From positions 3,714,001-3,778,000 of the forward strand of contig CP143946.1 of NCBI GenBank assembly GCA_036419695.1: a stretch of 64,000 bases of DNA, written 5' to 3'. Below the pieces are notes generated by a model, which made no database searches, had not been told where the DNA came from, and saw only the letters and a program-made list of their open reading frames with translations. This document shows, one piece after another, positions 26,201 to 32,143 of the stretch (its first letter is position 1; each line of letters begins with the position of its first letter). This stretch comes from [Clostridium] symbiosum. GTDB taxonomy: Bacteria > Bacillota > Clostridia > Lachnospirales > Lachnospiraceae. The translations under genes were made by a program, and so were the position numbers.

Positions 26201-27868
26201 AATGTAACTCCGGACATCCGAATGGGCCGGTTCGCCGGTCGACGTCCCGGTTCCGTCCTGATAGGTCAGCCTCCCCGTGGAGTCCGTGACATCGGAATCA
26301 TCATTGCAGGGATCGTCCGTCGGATCGTCCCACCGTTCAAACTGGCTGCCTCCTTCATTGGCCCAATTATAAAGCAGGGCATCCGTCTTCAGAAGGCCTG
26401 TGTCCCCGCTGTAATTCGACGCAATGGTATCGTCCCCCCAGACCGTGGAATTCAGTGAACCCGAAGATACATCGGTTCCGGCGCTGTCCTGTATATCCAA
26501 CGCCGTCTCATCAAGCTGCGAATCGTCGAAAGCCTCCAATATATCGAAACGGGCTCCCTCCAGCGGTTTTCCAGTCTCTGAGTCATATTTGAGCAGCCTG
26601 ACGTTATAATCGGCATTCCAGGACTCTTCGTGCTCATACCGGTTTACCTGAATGTCGGCAGAGCCGCCGGATACATCTCCCGTTACAAGATAGATTTCAA
26701 GCTCCCGATCCATAATGGCGGAAAAATAGCTTTGGACGTTATCAAAACCCGTTTCCCGATTTCCTGTGGTATAGAATTTAAATTCGTACAGCTTTGCCTC
26801 TGAAAGGTTTCCGGCAATCATTCCCTCACTGTCGGCATACGTCAGTCTTGCAATGCTGCCTTCGGACGGCGTCTGTCCCGTCGGGGAAATAAAGTGCAGG
26901 CAGGCGGTATCCTCCTGCTTTTGCCAGTCTCCATAGCATTCAGCCCGGATGACGCGCAAATACTCCGTAATATACTGATTTTCGCCGTCAAACGGAATTC
27001 GGACGTGGTAAAGCCCGTCCTCCTCCAACGCTGCCTTAAATTTCCAGGTGTCTTTTCCATTGTTCAGTTCAACGTGGCTGGAAAGCTTCGCTGCCGTCCA
27101 GATGTAACAGAATATTGCCTGAGCCCGGTTGACGCATCCCTTTTCCCGTGTCCATTGCGGAATGTCCGTGGAGGTCAGGCGGCGGTACGTGGCCGCATCC
27201 CCCATCGTATTGACCGGACCTACCGATGCCAGGGTCAACGGATAAATCACATTTTTAAACCAGGCAAAATCGGCCGCCCAGTCTCCGGTAAATACGGCAT
27301 TATCCGCGGCATTCTGGATGATTGGGCTGCAGACCGTCAATATGTCTACTCCCACATTGGCATTAGGCGGTTCCAGTGTTTTGACCTCCTGCTTTGCCTG
27401 ATAGGAAGCGGCATAGACAATCACGAGGAAATTGAATTTCCTTTGCTCGCTGGAAGCGCCTTTTATAATCCCATTCGGAAGTCTGTCGATATTATAAGTG
27501 CCCGAGTGGAATGCCTGCGAATCGTAAAGCAATTTACCGCCGTTGTCTTTATGGAGATTAATGCAGTAAATATACCGGTTGGTAAATTCTGAATACTTTC
27601 CCGAACCGTGAAGATATTGTTTCTCCCCCATGAAGCCAAACTCCGGCTTTATCGCGGACGTACTGGTCCGGTAAGCCAGTCCGGTCGGTATATAGCCCTT
27701 GGCCGCCGCGGCATCCAGCGCTTCCTGTGTCCATGATATATCCTGCCCGGCTGCTGCAAATGCCGTATGTAAATCCGAAAATGATATGCTGCCTAAAAAC
27801 AATGCGGCGGAAAGCAGCAGTGCCGTCACCCGTCTTCCAGTTTTACCTTTTCCCATATGATTTCCCAT
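14234..27868 (-). CDS. Giant cell-wall-anchored adhesin: thioester-like N-terminus, serial SpaA-like domains, LPMAG sorting signal
   Basis: Protein of 4,544 residues, one fifth of the window, in one uninterrupted frame. Signal peptide: residues 1-40 (hydrophobic TALLLSAALFLGS). Residues 60-330 resemble a thioester adhesin domain: Cys102 in YCINL and Gln250 in RAQAIFCYIW, a spacing close to that in known thioester domains. Residues 770-828 form an Ala-Ser-Pro-Glu linker of repeated PSEA units. From about residue 2300 onward, twelve or so prealbumin-like SpaA units end in E-x-x-AP-x-GY motifs (VELKAPEGF, TELEAPDGY, VETKAPPGY), the usual isopeptide-glutamate context. A DUF11-like unit lies near residue 3840. 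LPMAG (4500-4504), a membrane segment and a RRRKRKKR tail form a sorting signal with Ala in place of Thr. The start at 27868 has AGAGGGGG close upstream. No sortase gene is in the window. Confidence 0.85.
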   Translation of the reverse strand: MGNHMGKGKTGRRVTALLLSAALFLGSISFSDLHTAFAAAGQDISWTQEALDAAAAKGYIPTGLAYRTSTSAIKPEFGFMGEKQYLHGSGKYSEFTNRYIYCINLHKDNGGKLLYDSQAFHSGTYNIDRLPNGIIKGASSEQRKFNFLVIVYAASYQAKQEVKTLEPPNANVGVDILTVCSPIIQNAADNAVFTGDWAADFAWFKNVIYPLTLASVGPVNTMGDAATYRRLTSTDIPQWTREKGCVNRAQAIFCYIWTAAKLSSHVELNNGKDTWKFKAALEEDGLYHVRIPFDGENQYITEYLRVIRAECYGDWQKQEDTACLHFISPTGQTPSEGSIARLTYADSEGMIAGNLSEAKLYEFKFYTTGNRETGFDNVQSYFSAIMDRELEIYLVTGDVSGGSADIQVNRYEHEESWNADYNVRLLKYDSETGKPLEGARFDILEAFDDSQLDETALDIQDSAGTDVSSGSLNSTVWGDDTIASNYSGDTGLLKTDALLYNWANEGGSQFERWDDPTDDPCNDDSDVTDSTGRLTYQDGTGTSTGEPAHSDVRSYIYHKGYCDGHPAPVIQYEEPEDEGGDEDGGDGGEDVEAYNQQLHDEAWAAWYAEVETCAELTSEGGFFHAIEPEIAREAMEADRDRFYEDFISLTYDYSARELESRKGYILHGLHEDDVEIEWRTVTSSQYKDFVKNGISHSEGTGDVDSDIRSSEAPLQAELITVQGEDGSQETDGEEQFSDNGKKFLFIDEEGRYTSALYSEGKKKAYSKGSPSEADMAAPEEAGSSPETVGLPEAASPSEAVSLSEAASPSEADGSSEAATPSEAATPSEALRKRIALTGFMAEQLINHNAGIGLYALWADRGGSIRNSISFEKSQAGTVKQGKSGTVDWTFILYDHRTEGEVHIGKQDLNLNRGKNGIYDSYGDTQGDGTLEGAVYGLFAAADIEHPDGKTGVVFKRDELVAVAATDKNGEASFPAITEAPGTRFNFDTGAVERPEDAGPENLYTGREKADAVQDNERFEGHSGNGSSLALQESTDGDGTGYRKLTSNQGVDGAGDGGAGYRIQNNEANNGNCWIGRPLLISREGGSYYIMELARSEGYELSRYGADADVTNREADAAGNLPSAEGTVHMSEMEMNRKGGYNQFSVLSKDAANGYDIAVTGLRDGAKFYTIKTEIVVNPDGTHTELVPVKEPVYGIPGTQVIIDGKAVEASVGDIIALPNGGSAAVKRISDAPRLLTGIRPGNAFQVEPPEIIGEEKTAVKAEFIQKVNERLKKAGYKIPEEGSPWIKAALNGSSEKSWCEAVNDCLKRYRVFNAFLLEDVVEENGEFYGILRYTYLQAGISLPALYDETGKSVWIRKKMTYQTDGKQVDGYLYFEYPSGSYDITEKNAAGFVTAATIRQQSPEKSTVAWGEDLSNIRLKDDLGKQYWVYAEHEQAYDNRGNLVYNTRYESEEAAPGYEEKVTETLLDGNFDEDTMLYTVHVALELIPADGRLDYRIRYDEEFVDGGNTSYPDYVQRNAIVSAYPVRTFHDTYIKNVLLAYPGQTRIYQDAGTREHPIPVFERIIRQKVRIVKDIGTTPEGTYAHNTNAGTGHQDGFTSGPGGMGANAHKLPNFRFKIYLKSNLERLYRNGGGEINWIDRNGNEVNIEAYKASYPETEPFGSVQKLYTKVPHKAGSLTTGSVSNNTWEEAVTVNRALYSFDDEGRIGENQNTGYTRLLETVTRTMEDGAGKTRRVEGYNYDKFFEAIRTANHDKWDGKGDDSTSFKPSAFIRGLIFGTNGGEKEYPVSHNNSASENQASTSKEAKENAKRSDSVRQFAINWYLDEEVKKLTEEIGQGESQASGGSESYQDEVYDRALYAAILKAENYLSPFFAYDLDEIYAVAWDGEADGGSDGDRTTLSADTLYETAGYYYGVSKYLPYGAYIAVEQQPFSAELGDFYNKHYKTDQPKEIILPALYEEGENEGTPVVYNRNYQFSSEDTPEELQKKYDIRINEEWKENHTDDLRNYVIQAHNNDGDFEIYKYGLDSARLTGRIAYPGGSFDYQGFSVTQEEFNPYKDVYKTENAASVYRSNEKVGAYYRYASLSERAGTADNVMYQNGTAADDSNPSGFYFKDGVKTITGALTGYDGMYFAALVPWTVTEPADAGIDKTDGFTGYADGKFRNTFYVSKLRIEKLDSESGETILHDGAVFSIYSAEREDGEYSNGRVKFYETDTVITGSREFLTAMGAAGITPLARPSLPWQVPYNGKYYGTVPAGTPICRESEQVIMADESGEKTGQFRAFTTTKDRGTENGSQNVGYLETPQPLGAGCYVLCEIKAPSGYTGSRPVAVELYSNETAYYLNGSADNRVVAAVYGENVTRTQDNGGEITNPDGTKPNGNKPQDKGATARIYLNNTPIRLEVAKIKPDDDMVSYELKGRLEGSITELKGRYGLENLELACSASGKYLGYGWKKGFLDSLKKKQEAGESIEILYEDGVFTGNARLFKVPETADDVNRYLPGAVMTLYDAIEVKQNGDREDYRFDGVNVERDRYGNVINMYVQKGFAGTGLRFVLDKTKADSDGLDDYGNYTCDDQENDRGAGTWTYKTVEREDTDILFYDLGGLNVLRKENGVLYGFDKEGRKIRAKNNSSLFALKNGMPFLEIVSPDYGALRYNEKDRVFDRVPEGTVLYHLDAERNRDSLVEPYTGMAYVVEEKTGKIMVWPVKISKDQYGNVTAREKITTGRIATMEADTEREWTVGMMKKGGFKKTVNPVLNEHGQPVYYRRTDETYQKGSPVYDRDGDYIRYRYDDKLKQFNDNAWRIDKIPALKDIGPDPENPADDRPLYHRQGESYIIENTWTTGETAPNDPFQSGMTDGQVDVLKRVPAGLYIMEELTAPEGYVKTMPVGVTVEDKTEIQTARITDRPIGGYLEKVDAPAAFRVKVRDCDKALDEAETRTEGKASYSYGSVKGARLALFRAKRVATNDLDKHPSGYYLEKTEKTPARWTKFDENNRKKTFVAEWISGDSPEYLEAIPKGFYILEELSAPAGFIRSSMELEIKETEGLQHFLLPNDHTKAEIYKYTEMDGMKHPVTNDNPAEFALYDGKGELFDRWTTDDCAEYTAAVDTTKYKKTGFLNALRLKFGVSKTTGLSGFTYNYQSLFKEYGTAFDELYWDVERTAVRDAASDKVFRTSTGYKIIVGQDSITFQEGMDPDEREHFTEGYRKNENALTVSWLTRRTARRLTSENTDKNESVRQIWETDTGSQILICSEKNLTPEGKWDYNFDYKFNYKRIRPAQYPCAVSYDTLQGNHRMDYIPQGRYRLVELKAPEGFAGVSDRFITIEETTDIQLYSVENKPRCLYVEKLSEDGKGLPGAELALYRSDGRGNFSPVPEYLQDTWISGAEGYYTEDDYYEGKIPDGFKAGDMKPHRIEFLEAGIYYLAEIRAPEGFETMEPQKVEITGDVQDGSPLSVTAVNRIKKGTLLIEKTDAKDNDKKLPGAKFEVKNESTGERYLLVTDENGRAVLSGLVTGSLREGKWIPYQFAVRELAPPERYSLSMETKKFSFTDVQDSKILTYQCEFKDESTDILVSKTDFESNEFVKGARLAIYRAVEDEGAFVPSGEPLEEWTSDGGKHRVMGKLTAGGVYFLTELEAPDGYLRSSPILFVLSDDGRKISSICDQERIVDFKTSELFSDAVESVSVQGRRPVGTERWLTHLDTGKIYVIPSYQTAPLTGADGLLNGALYEEKEIIRYTDGNNRITGRQIFRMNLNTEGEYRPKLRTAEKTLLKMETESRGLIEEWEVENREGSGYRHEIQNPVYEEKNGIEVAGENGKNGSSVQPDSVIRYSLTCKNTQKTEKDMKVSILLDPQLEYMPANSDQRWNREKSGRLTMTFGNMAPGEEKSILLTAAVKPDAETAVTCRAEIGGVLCLWKNPVAGEGSLAIVNRLTGTAADQTTYQTTGQAADQMEREQDTYTVELHDGKGQSLTGSFSYTGNQEGSVKSGGRIVLKRNESIVITGLPWGTAYKVFPSDREDNGSSVNTFDTEGTVGRKAKSAVFIHRKNDGSIREVFKRGDVCHLTETTLYADGSSLITGRITFTLDESAAAGGLDMKDQPVRVLISKTDLSGGIELPGAEFCLRDESGTVLDEWVSDGKPHETDALMEPGETYCLSELKPPDGYAAAEDICFTVPEDGAVTTVTVSDRPTRILISKNGAETGANLAGAGLEIIDSEGNRIEKWISDGTVHILEGKLTAGETYTLREISAPPGYRIAEPVSFTVSEGGSDDTIIMEDEPTRLMIEKVGCEPDGKTETGRLAGALIRIEDKKGREVYRFLTREDGAHEITGILKAGEAYTAVEEEPPYGYEYAKPVTFTIPEEDEVVWIKLIDRKKAEPPHERDKGKTFPEIAVRKYDGVTLRGVAGAEFAVYRSDGSFLLSVCTGEDGRAEIKVHEPGTYTLVETKAPPGYRPSEEEYPFTVTGNENGRKELSVANYPVPETAGVITVHYDRKLGGAGTFFLKRRRLFPLPMAGDDSAGVGDLILGAILLGAAAMLWTRRRKRKKREKDGRAEG
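25385..25560 (-). repeat. PSEA-repeat linker inside the giant adhesin gene
   Basis: About ten near-repeats of a GCTTCCGA-type unit encode AASPSEA/ATPSEA peptides. They mark a flexible, probably length-variable linker between the N-terminal head and the first stalk region. Confidence 0.65.
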
Positions 27869-27989
27869 TTTCCCCCTCTTGAAATCAGAACATTTGTTCG
27901 TTACAATATAATCATCTTCACGGGTTTTCTGTGACATCCGCCACGCTCCACTCACAAAAAAACACCTCGCGGAATACTACCTGTGAACA

Positions 27990-28004
27990 GTAACAAAAAG
28001 TTAC
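27990..28004. promoter_or_regulatory. Palindrome in the divergent promoter region of the giant gene and a small gene
   Basis: GTAACAAAAAGTTAC is a perfect 5-bp inverted repeat midway between the two divergent starts (27868 and 28033). A plus-strand TATTCT follows at about 28009 as a possible -10 for the small gene. Confidence 0.3.
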
Positions 28005-28032
28005 CCATATTCTATGAAAGGAGACTTGCGTC

Positions 28033-28329
28033 ATGCCGTTTTACGAACCAGAGCAGACGCCGGTTGAACAGATCAACCCGTCCTTAAACACCTTTGTTTC
28101 TGTGATAGCAAGTTACAATGTTGAAGGTGAATGTATGCCTTTATACTTCCGCCATATGAATTCCGACGGAACTTACATCGATATTCCGATTACGAAAATT
28201 TTAGGCAGAAAACCGAACTCTATCTTTGGAACCATCTATCAGTGCGAATATCTTGATCACGGATATAAAAAACAGATTTCCCTGTATTTTCACCGCAAAG
28301 AAAATAAATGGTCGGTACGCCCGGGTTAA
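28033..28329 (+). CDS. Small protein of unknown function, divergent from the giant adhesin gene
   Basis: 98 residues, cytoplasmic by appearance (no signal or membrane segment). It starts MPFYEPEQTPVEQINPS and contains FVSVIASYNVEGECMPLYFR and TIYQCEYLDHGYKKQISLYF. The last block looks like a beta-rich ligand or nucleic-acid-binding fold, but I do not recognise a family. The AAAGGAGAC ribosome site sits 8 nt before the ATG. It is squeezed between two surface-protein genes on the other strand and ends 8 bp from the 3' end of the GLUG protein gene. Its reverse orientation in the middle of the island suggests a regulator or an independent insertion. It cannot be a simple shadow: the minus strand there is the space between two genes. 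Confidence 0.65.
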   Translation: MPFYEPEQTPVEQINPSLNTFVSVIASYNVEGECMPLYFRHMNSDGTYIDIPITKILGRKPNSIFGTIYQCEYLDHGYKKQISLYFHRKENKWSVRPG

Positions 28330-28336
28330 TCTCTGT

Positions 28337-31300
28337 TTACCGGCCGTTTTCCCTGATCTGGACGGCTCCATTTACCGTCCACTCTCCCTTCTCATTGACA
28401 CTCTTTCCGTCAGGCGTTGTTCTGCTGCGGTACATCGCTCCTCTGGTGCCATCCGATATTGAATTAAAATAGAAGGAGCGTTCTTTCCCATCCGAACCGG
28501 CAATCCACTGCCATCCCGTCACCATGCGGCCCTGTGTTCCATCTGGAAACGGCCATAAATAATACGTGTTTCCATCCGTATCGGCATACCATCCGGTTAC
28601 CATATGGCCGGTTTCATCAAACCGGAACCAGTCCGTGCCACTCTGTTCTCCGCCTGCGTATGGGTTGTGGATATAAGCCCACTCGTTATGGTAGGTTCTG
28701 CCGCCCGCCGTGAATGCCCAAAGGCCGTCTGCCGTATTTACCCAGGTTCCAACAATGCTTCCCGTCGGAGCTGCCGTCCCCGCTGCCGGACCGTTACCGG
28801 CAGGACCTACGCCTCCGTCCGGGCTGACGCCGGAGGAGGAACCTCCGCCCGATGAACTTCCTCCGCCGGACGAGCCTTTGCCCCCGGAGCTGTAAGTATT
28901 GTCGGTCAGCTTATATTTGAATGCAACGTTACAGAGTGCTTTAAATCCGCCGTCTTCCGCCACTGCGGTGATGACCGCCGTATGCCCTGCTTCATAGGGA
29001 TACGTTTGATTGGCCTCGCGAATCCATTTGGCATCCGTATTTACCGTCACGGTTCCATCCCCGTCTATCTCCAGTGAATCGTCGGAAACGGTAAAGCGGT
29101 ATTCCCTGTTAAATGCCTGCTCCGGCAGCACGGCGACATTGAGCTGCCTCGTCCCGTTGCCTGTCCAGGTAATGACGGGATTACTGCGGTTTCCGCTCTT
29201 TTCGCAGCCCAGTTCAAAGCTCAGTCTCTCAGGAACGGCCGATATCCCTTCTGCATAAACCGTTGTCTGATCATCGGTCACAAAATGAATCACGACATTG
29301 CAGACCGCGGTCCGGCGGCTGCCAAGCATATCGTCGGCCGTCACGGTCACTGCGGCAGTCCTGCTTCCGGAACCGTTCAAAACTGCATATGGGTCATTTG
29401 CATGAATACCGGCATCCGATTTTATGATATCCAGAATCCACTTTGCATTTTTCCGGGCCGACACACTTGCCGATTTGTTTTCTCCGTCAACGCTTAATAA
29501 GGCCGGGTCGTCTGCCGACCAGGAAATATCTTTTTTATCAAAGAAGTCAGGTGTAAATGAGGCAGTCAAATTCTGAGGCGGCGTTACCCGGATGTTCTCG
29601 TCCGGCTTCCTCCTGTCTCCGCTCAGAGTCCGTGTAACGGTAAATGCAATTTCCTCTTTATCCAGGGCGGCTCCCTCATTTCCCACATAAGTTTTATCCT
29701 TTACCTGAAAGGTGACGTTGAGCCTGCAATTGCCGGTACAAGGTTTCCCTTCAAAACTGGCCGCCGGTCTGGTGGATGCGGTCAGGATGGCAACGCCGCC
29801 GTTTTGATGTCCGGCCCCGAAAATCGTATCGGGAAGCGGATAGCGGTAATTCTTTTCCGCCTGTTCTTTCTCCAGTTTCCTGATTGTGTCCGTAAAAAAT
29901 GAGGCATTGATATTCAGGCGGATGGTGGCGCTCTTTTTGGTATACCCTTCCGTGTCCTCGTCATCATTCGCAGAGAGAAGAATTAAGTTCGGGTCGTCTA
30001 CCGACCATTTTACGGAATTGTCGGCCACATCGTTATTGACATCCACAACGGCCTGGATTTGCACCGGCTGGATCTGCGTACCATGTTCAAGTTCACCGTT
30101 GATATAGCTCGCAATCAGCTTTCCGCCCTGATCAGTCACCTTTGTAATTTTTGTTGGATTCTTACGGTTTCCGGTGCGTTCCTCGACCACATGGATGCTG
30201 AAAACGGAAGGGATTACAGATACCTTCACCGCAACCTTTTTATATTCTGCATTTACCTGTGTATCTTCAGCCGGCATTGTAAAAATATACTCCCCGCCGC
30301 TCCTGTATACCGTATCGGTTTCTCTGCCGTTTTTTATGTAGGTCGGCACCCCCTCCATCTGGAATTTTGCCTCCTCCGTGTCTTTCGGTGAGGTAGTAAC
30401 CGTAACACTCCTGCCCGGTGCAATGGCTCCCCTGTTTTCTTTATCAATGGTGCGGTAATAGCTGCCGTTCCCCTGGACTTCCAGCAGCGCCGCATCATAA
30501 TAATGAATTCCGGAAGATACCGTATCGATTCTGGGAACCGACACCAGGTATCCCCTGGTCGGCCGTCCGGCATCGTTCGGCGCAAAATGGTCGAGGGAAT
30601 ATCCCGCTTCCTCCGCACCGGCTCCTCCATGATCCCGATCGAGGATGGAGAGGATTCCCTCCTCCAGCAGCTCATAATAATACCGATCGGATATATCCTT
30701 TGACACGCCTCCCTGCACGAGGGAACAGTACAAGTCTCCGGAATGGGAATAGCCGACTCTGCTTGAGTACGTATATTCGTTATCATCCGGTATCTCACTT
30801 CCGCATACGTTAAAACCGATCTTTTCTTCCGAATCTGAGAAAAGATAGCCGATATCCGTTCCCCAGCGATAGTAATCCCCCGGCTCGCGGTGGCCGATAA
30901 AGAGTCCTCTGTGACCGGCTGTTCCGGTTCCCGACAAACCGATTGTCCCCTCGAATCTGGCTACTTTTAGATGACCCGACGCATACTGGCCTGTAATACC
31001 CCCCACAATCTTCGAGCCGACACCCCCGATAGTACCCGATACGTAGCTGTTATAAATATCCGTTCCGTTCTGGAAACCTGCAATGCCGCCAACCACAGCA
31101 TCCCGCCCCTGTATCCGGGCCGTATCGTTGTCTCCTGTTTCAACGCGGCAGTCCACAATGCTGCTTCCCGCCGCCTTTCCTGCAATTCCTCCCACACAGG
31201 CTGCCCTTTGGCCGCCCGTATTCAGGGTAACGTTGGCCGTACAATTCTCGATCACCGAATCGGAAGGAACCGTTCCCTCTACCGTTCCTGCAATACCTCC

Positions 31301-32125
31301 GGCCGTACCTGCCGCCGACACACTGCCGTTTACCGTGCAGTCCGTGATTTTGGAATTCTTGGCGCTGCCGGCCAGAATTCCCGTCTGATCCCCGCCATAT
31401 ACGGTCTTTCCCGGTTTCAGCGTCAGATTTTTGATTGTGGCGTCTTCCACCGCTCCAAAGAAGCCGACATGGTTCCATGACGTATTGTTCAGTTTAAAGT
31501 TGGATACCGTCTTCCCGTTCCCATCGAAATGTCCGCAGAACTTGCCAGCCACATCTCCGGCCAGCTCCGAGGAATCCCGGTAAAAACCAATCGGATTCCA
31601 GTCCATGCCTCCCAGATCAATGTGGTTCATCAGCCTGAAGTATTTTCCATCATAGGAACCAATTATCTCATTGCCGCCCTCCCCGGCCTGGACTCTCATT
31701 CCCATTGCGGCAAGCTGAGAAAGTCCCATAAGCTGGCTTTTATTTTTAATCTGGTACGGTTTCTGCTTTGAACCATCCCCAAAATCCCCGTTCAGGAAAG
31801 AGAAATCACCTCCCCATCCATCCCATATGTCTCCGAGGGAACTGGCTCCTGCTGCAAATAATGCAACCGAAACCGATGCCGGTATTTCACTGCCGGACGC
31901 CATACTGCTGCCTGAAGCGGCAAATGCATCTTCTCCATAAAGTTCACTCCCCGTACCGGCATCTCTCCCACCCGGCCTGTGTTCGTGCCCGGCTGCCCCG
32001 TCCAAATCTTCAAAAACAAAGCTGCCCGCGGACGCGGCTGCCGGTGCCGCCCCCGTAAGCAGCACGGCCGTGATAAGAACCGCAGATGTCAGGTTTCTTC
32101 CTCTTCTTCCCAGTCTCTTTTCCAT
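28337..32125 (-). CDS. Large secreted GLUG-repeat protein with Ig-like domains and C-terminal cell-wall-binding repeats
   Basis: 1,262 residues. The signal peptide (LTSAVLITAVLLTGAAPAAAS) is followed by a parallel beta-helix-like region with GLUG repeats (GGIAGTVEG, VGGIAGKAAG, VGGIAGFQNG, VGGITGQYASG), about residues 130-380. Three or so Ig-like domains follow, each with an XWSADDPALLSV-type core (SWSADDPALLSVDG, KWSVDDPNLILL, FTVSDDSLEIDG). Then comes a Gly/Ser linker near residue 1080 and aromatic cell-wall-binding repeats (HMVTGWYADTDGNTYYLWPF, MVTGWQWIAGSDG). It is non-covalently wall-bound by inference. The start follows GGGAGGAAG, and the upstream gene ends 19 bp before it, so the two are co-transcribed. 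Substrate or partner is unknown; adhesion or a glycan-binding scaffold are candidates. Confidence 0.8.
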   Translation of the reverse strand: MEKRLGRRGRNLTSAVLITAVLLTGAAPAAASAGSFVFEDLDGAAGHEHRPGGRDAGTGSELYGEDAFAASGSSMASGSEIPASVSVALFAAGASSLGDIWDGWGGDFSFLNGDFGDGSKQKPYQIKNKSQLMGLSQLAAMGMRVQAGEGGNEIIGSYDGKYFRLMNHIDLGGMDWNPIGFYRDSSELAGDVAGKFCGHFDGNGKTVSNFKLNNTSWNHVGFFGAVEDATIKNLTLKPGKTVYGGDQTGILAGSAKNSKITDCTVNGSVSAAGTAGGIAGTVEGTVPSDSVIENCTANVTLNTGGQRAACVGGIAGKAAGSSIVDCRVETGDNDTARIQGRDAVVGGIAGFQNGTDIYNSYVSGTIGGVGSKIVGGITGQYASGHLKVARFEGTIGLSGTGTAGHRGLFIGHREPGDYYRWGTDIGYLFSDSEEKIGFNVCGSEIPDDNEYTYSSRVGYSHSGDLYCSLVQGGVSKDISDRYYYELLEEGILSILDRDHGGAGAEEAGYSLDHFAPNDAGRPTRGYLVSVPRIDTVSSGIHYYDAALLEVQGNGSYYRTIDKENRGAIAPGRSVTVTTSPKDTEEAKFQMEGVPTYIKNGRETDTVYRSGGEYIFTMPAEDTQVNAEYKKVAVKVSVIPSVFSIHVVEERTGNRKNPTKITKVTDQGGKLIASYINGELEHGTQIQPVQIQAVVDVNNDVADNSVKWSVDDPNLILLSANDDEDTEGYTKKSATIRLNINASFFTDTIRKLEKEQAEKNYRYPLPDTIFGAGHQNGGVAILTASTRPAASFEGKPCTGNCRLNVTFQVKDKTYVGNEGAALDKEEIAFTVTRTLSGDRRKPDENIRVTPPQNLTASFTPDFFDKKDISWSADDPALLSVDGENKSASVSARKNAKWILDIIKSDAGIHANDPYAVLNGSGSRTAAVTVTADDMLGSRRTAVCNVVIHFVTDDQTTVYAEGISAVPERLSFELGCEKSGNRSNPVITWTGNGTRQLNVAVLPEQAFNREYRFTVSDDSLEIDGDGTVTVNTDAKWIREANQTYPYEAGHTAVITAVAEDGGFKALCNVAFKYKLTDNTYSSGGKGSSGGGSSSGGGSSSGVSPDGGVGPAGNGPAAGTAAPTGSIVGTWVNTADGLWAFTAGGRTYHNEWAYIHNPYAGGEQSGTDWFRFDETGHMVTGWYADTDGNTYYLWPFPDGTQGRMVTGWQWIAGSDGKERSFYFNSISDGTRGAMYRSRTTPDGKSVNEKGEWTVNGAVQIRENGR

Positions 32126-32143
32126 TTTATCTTCCTCCCGGAT

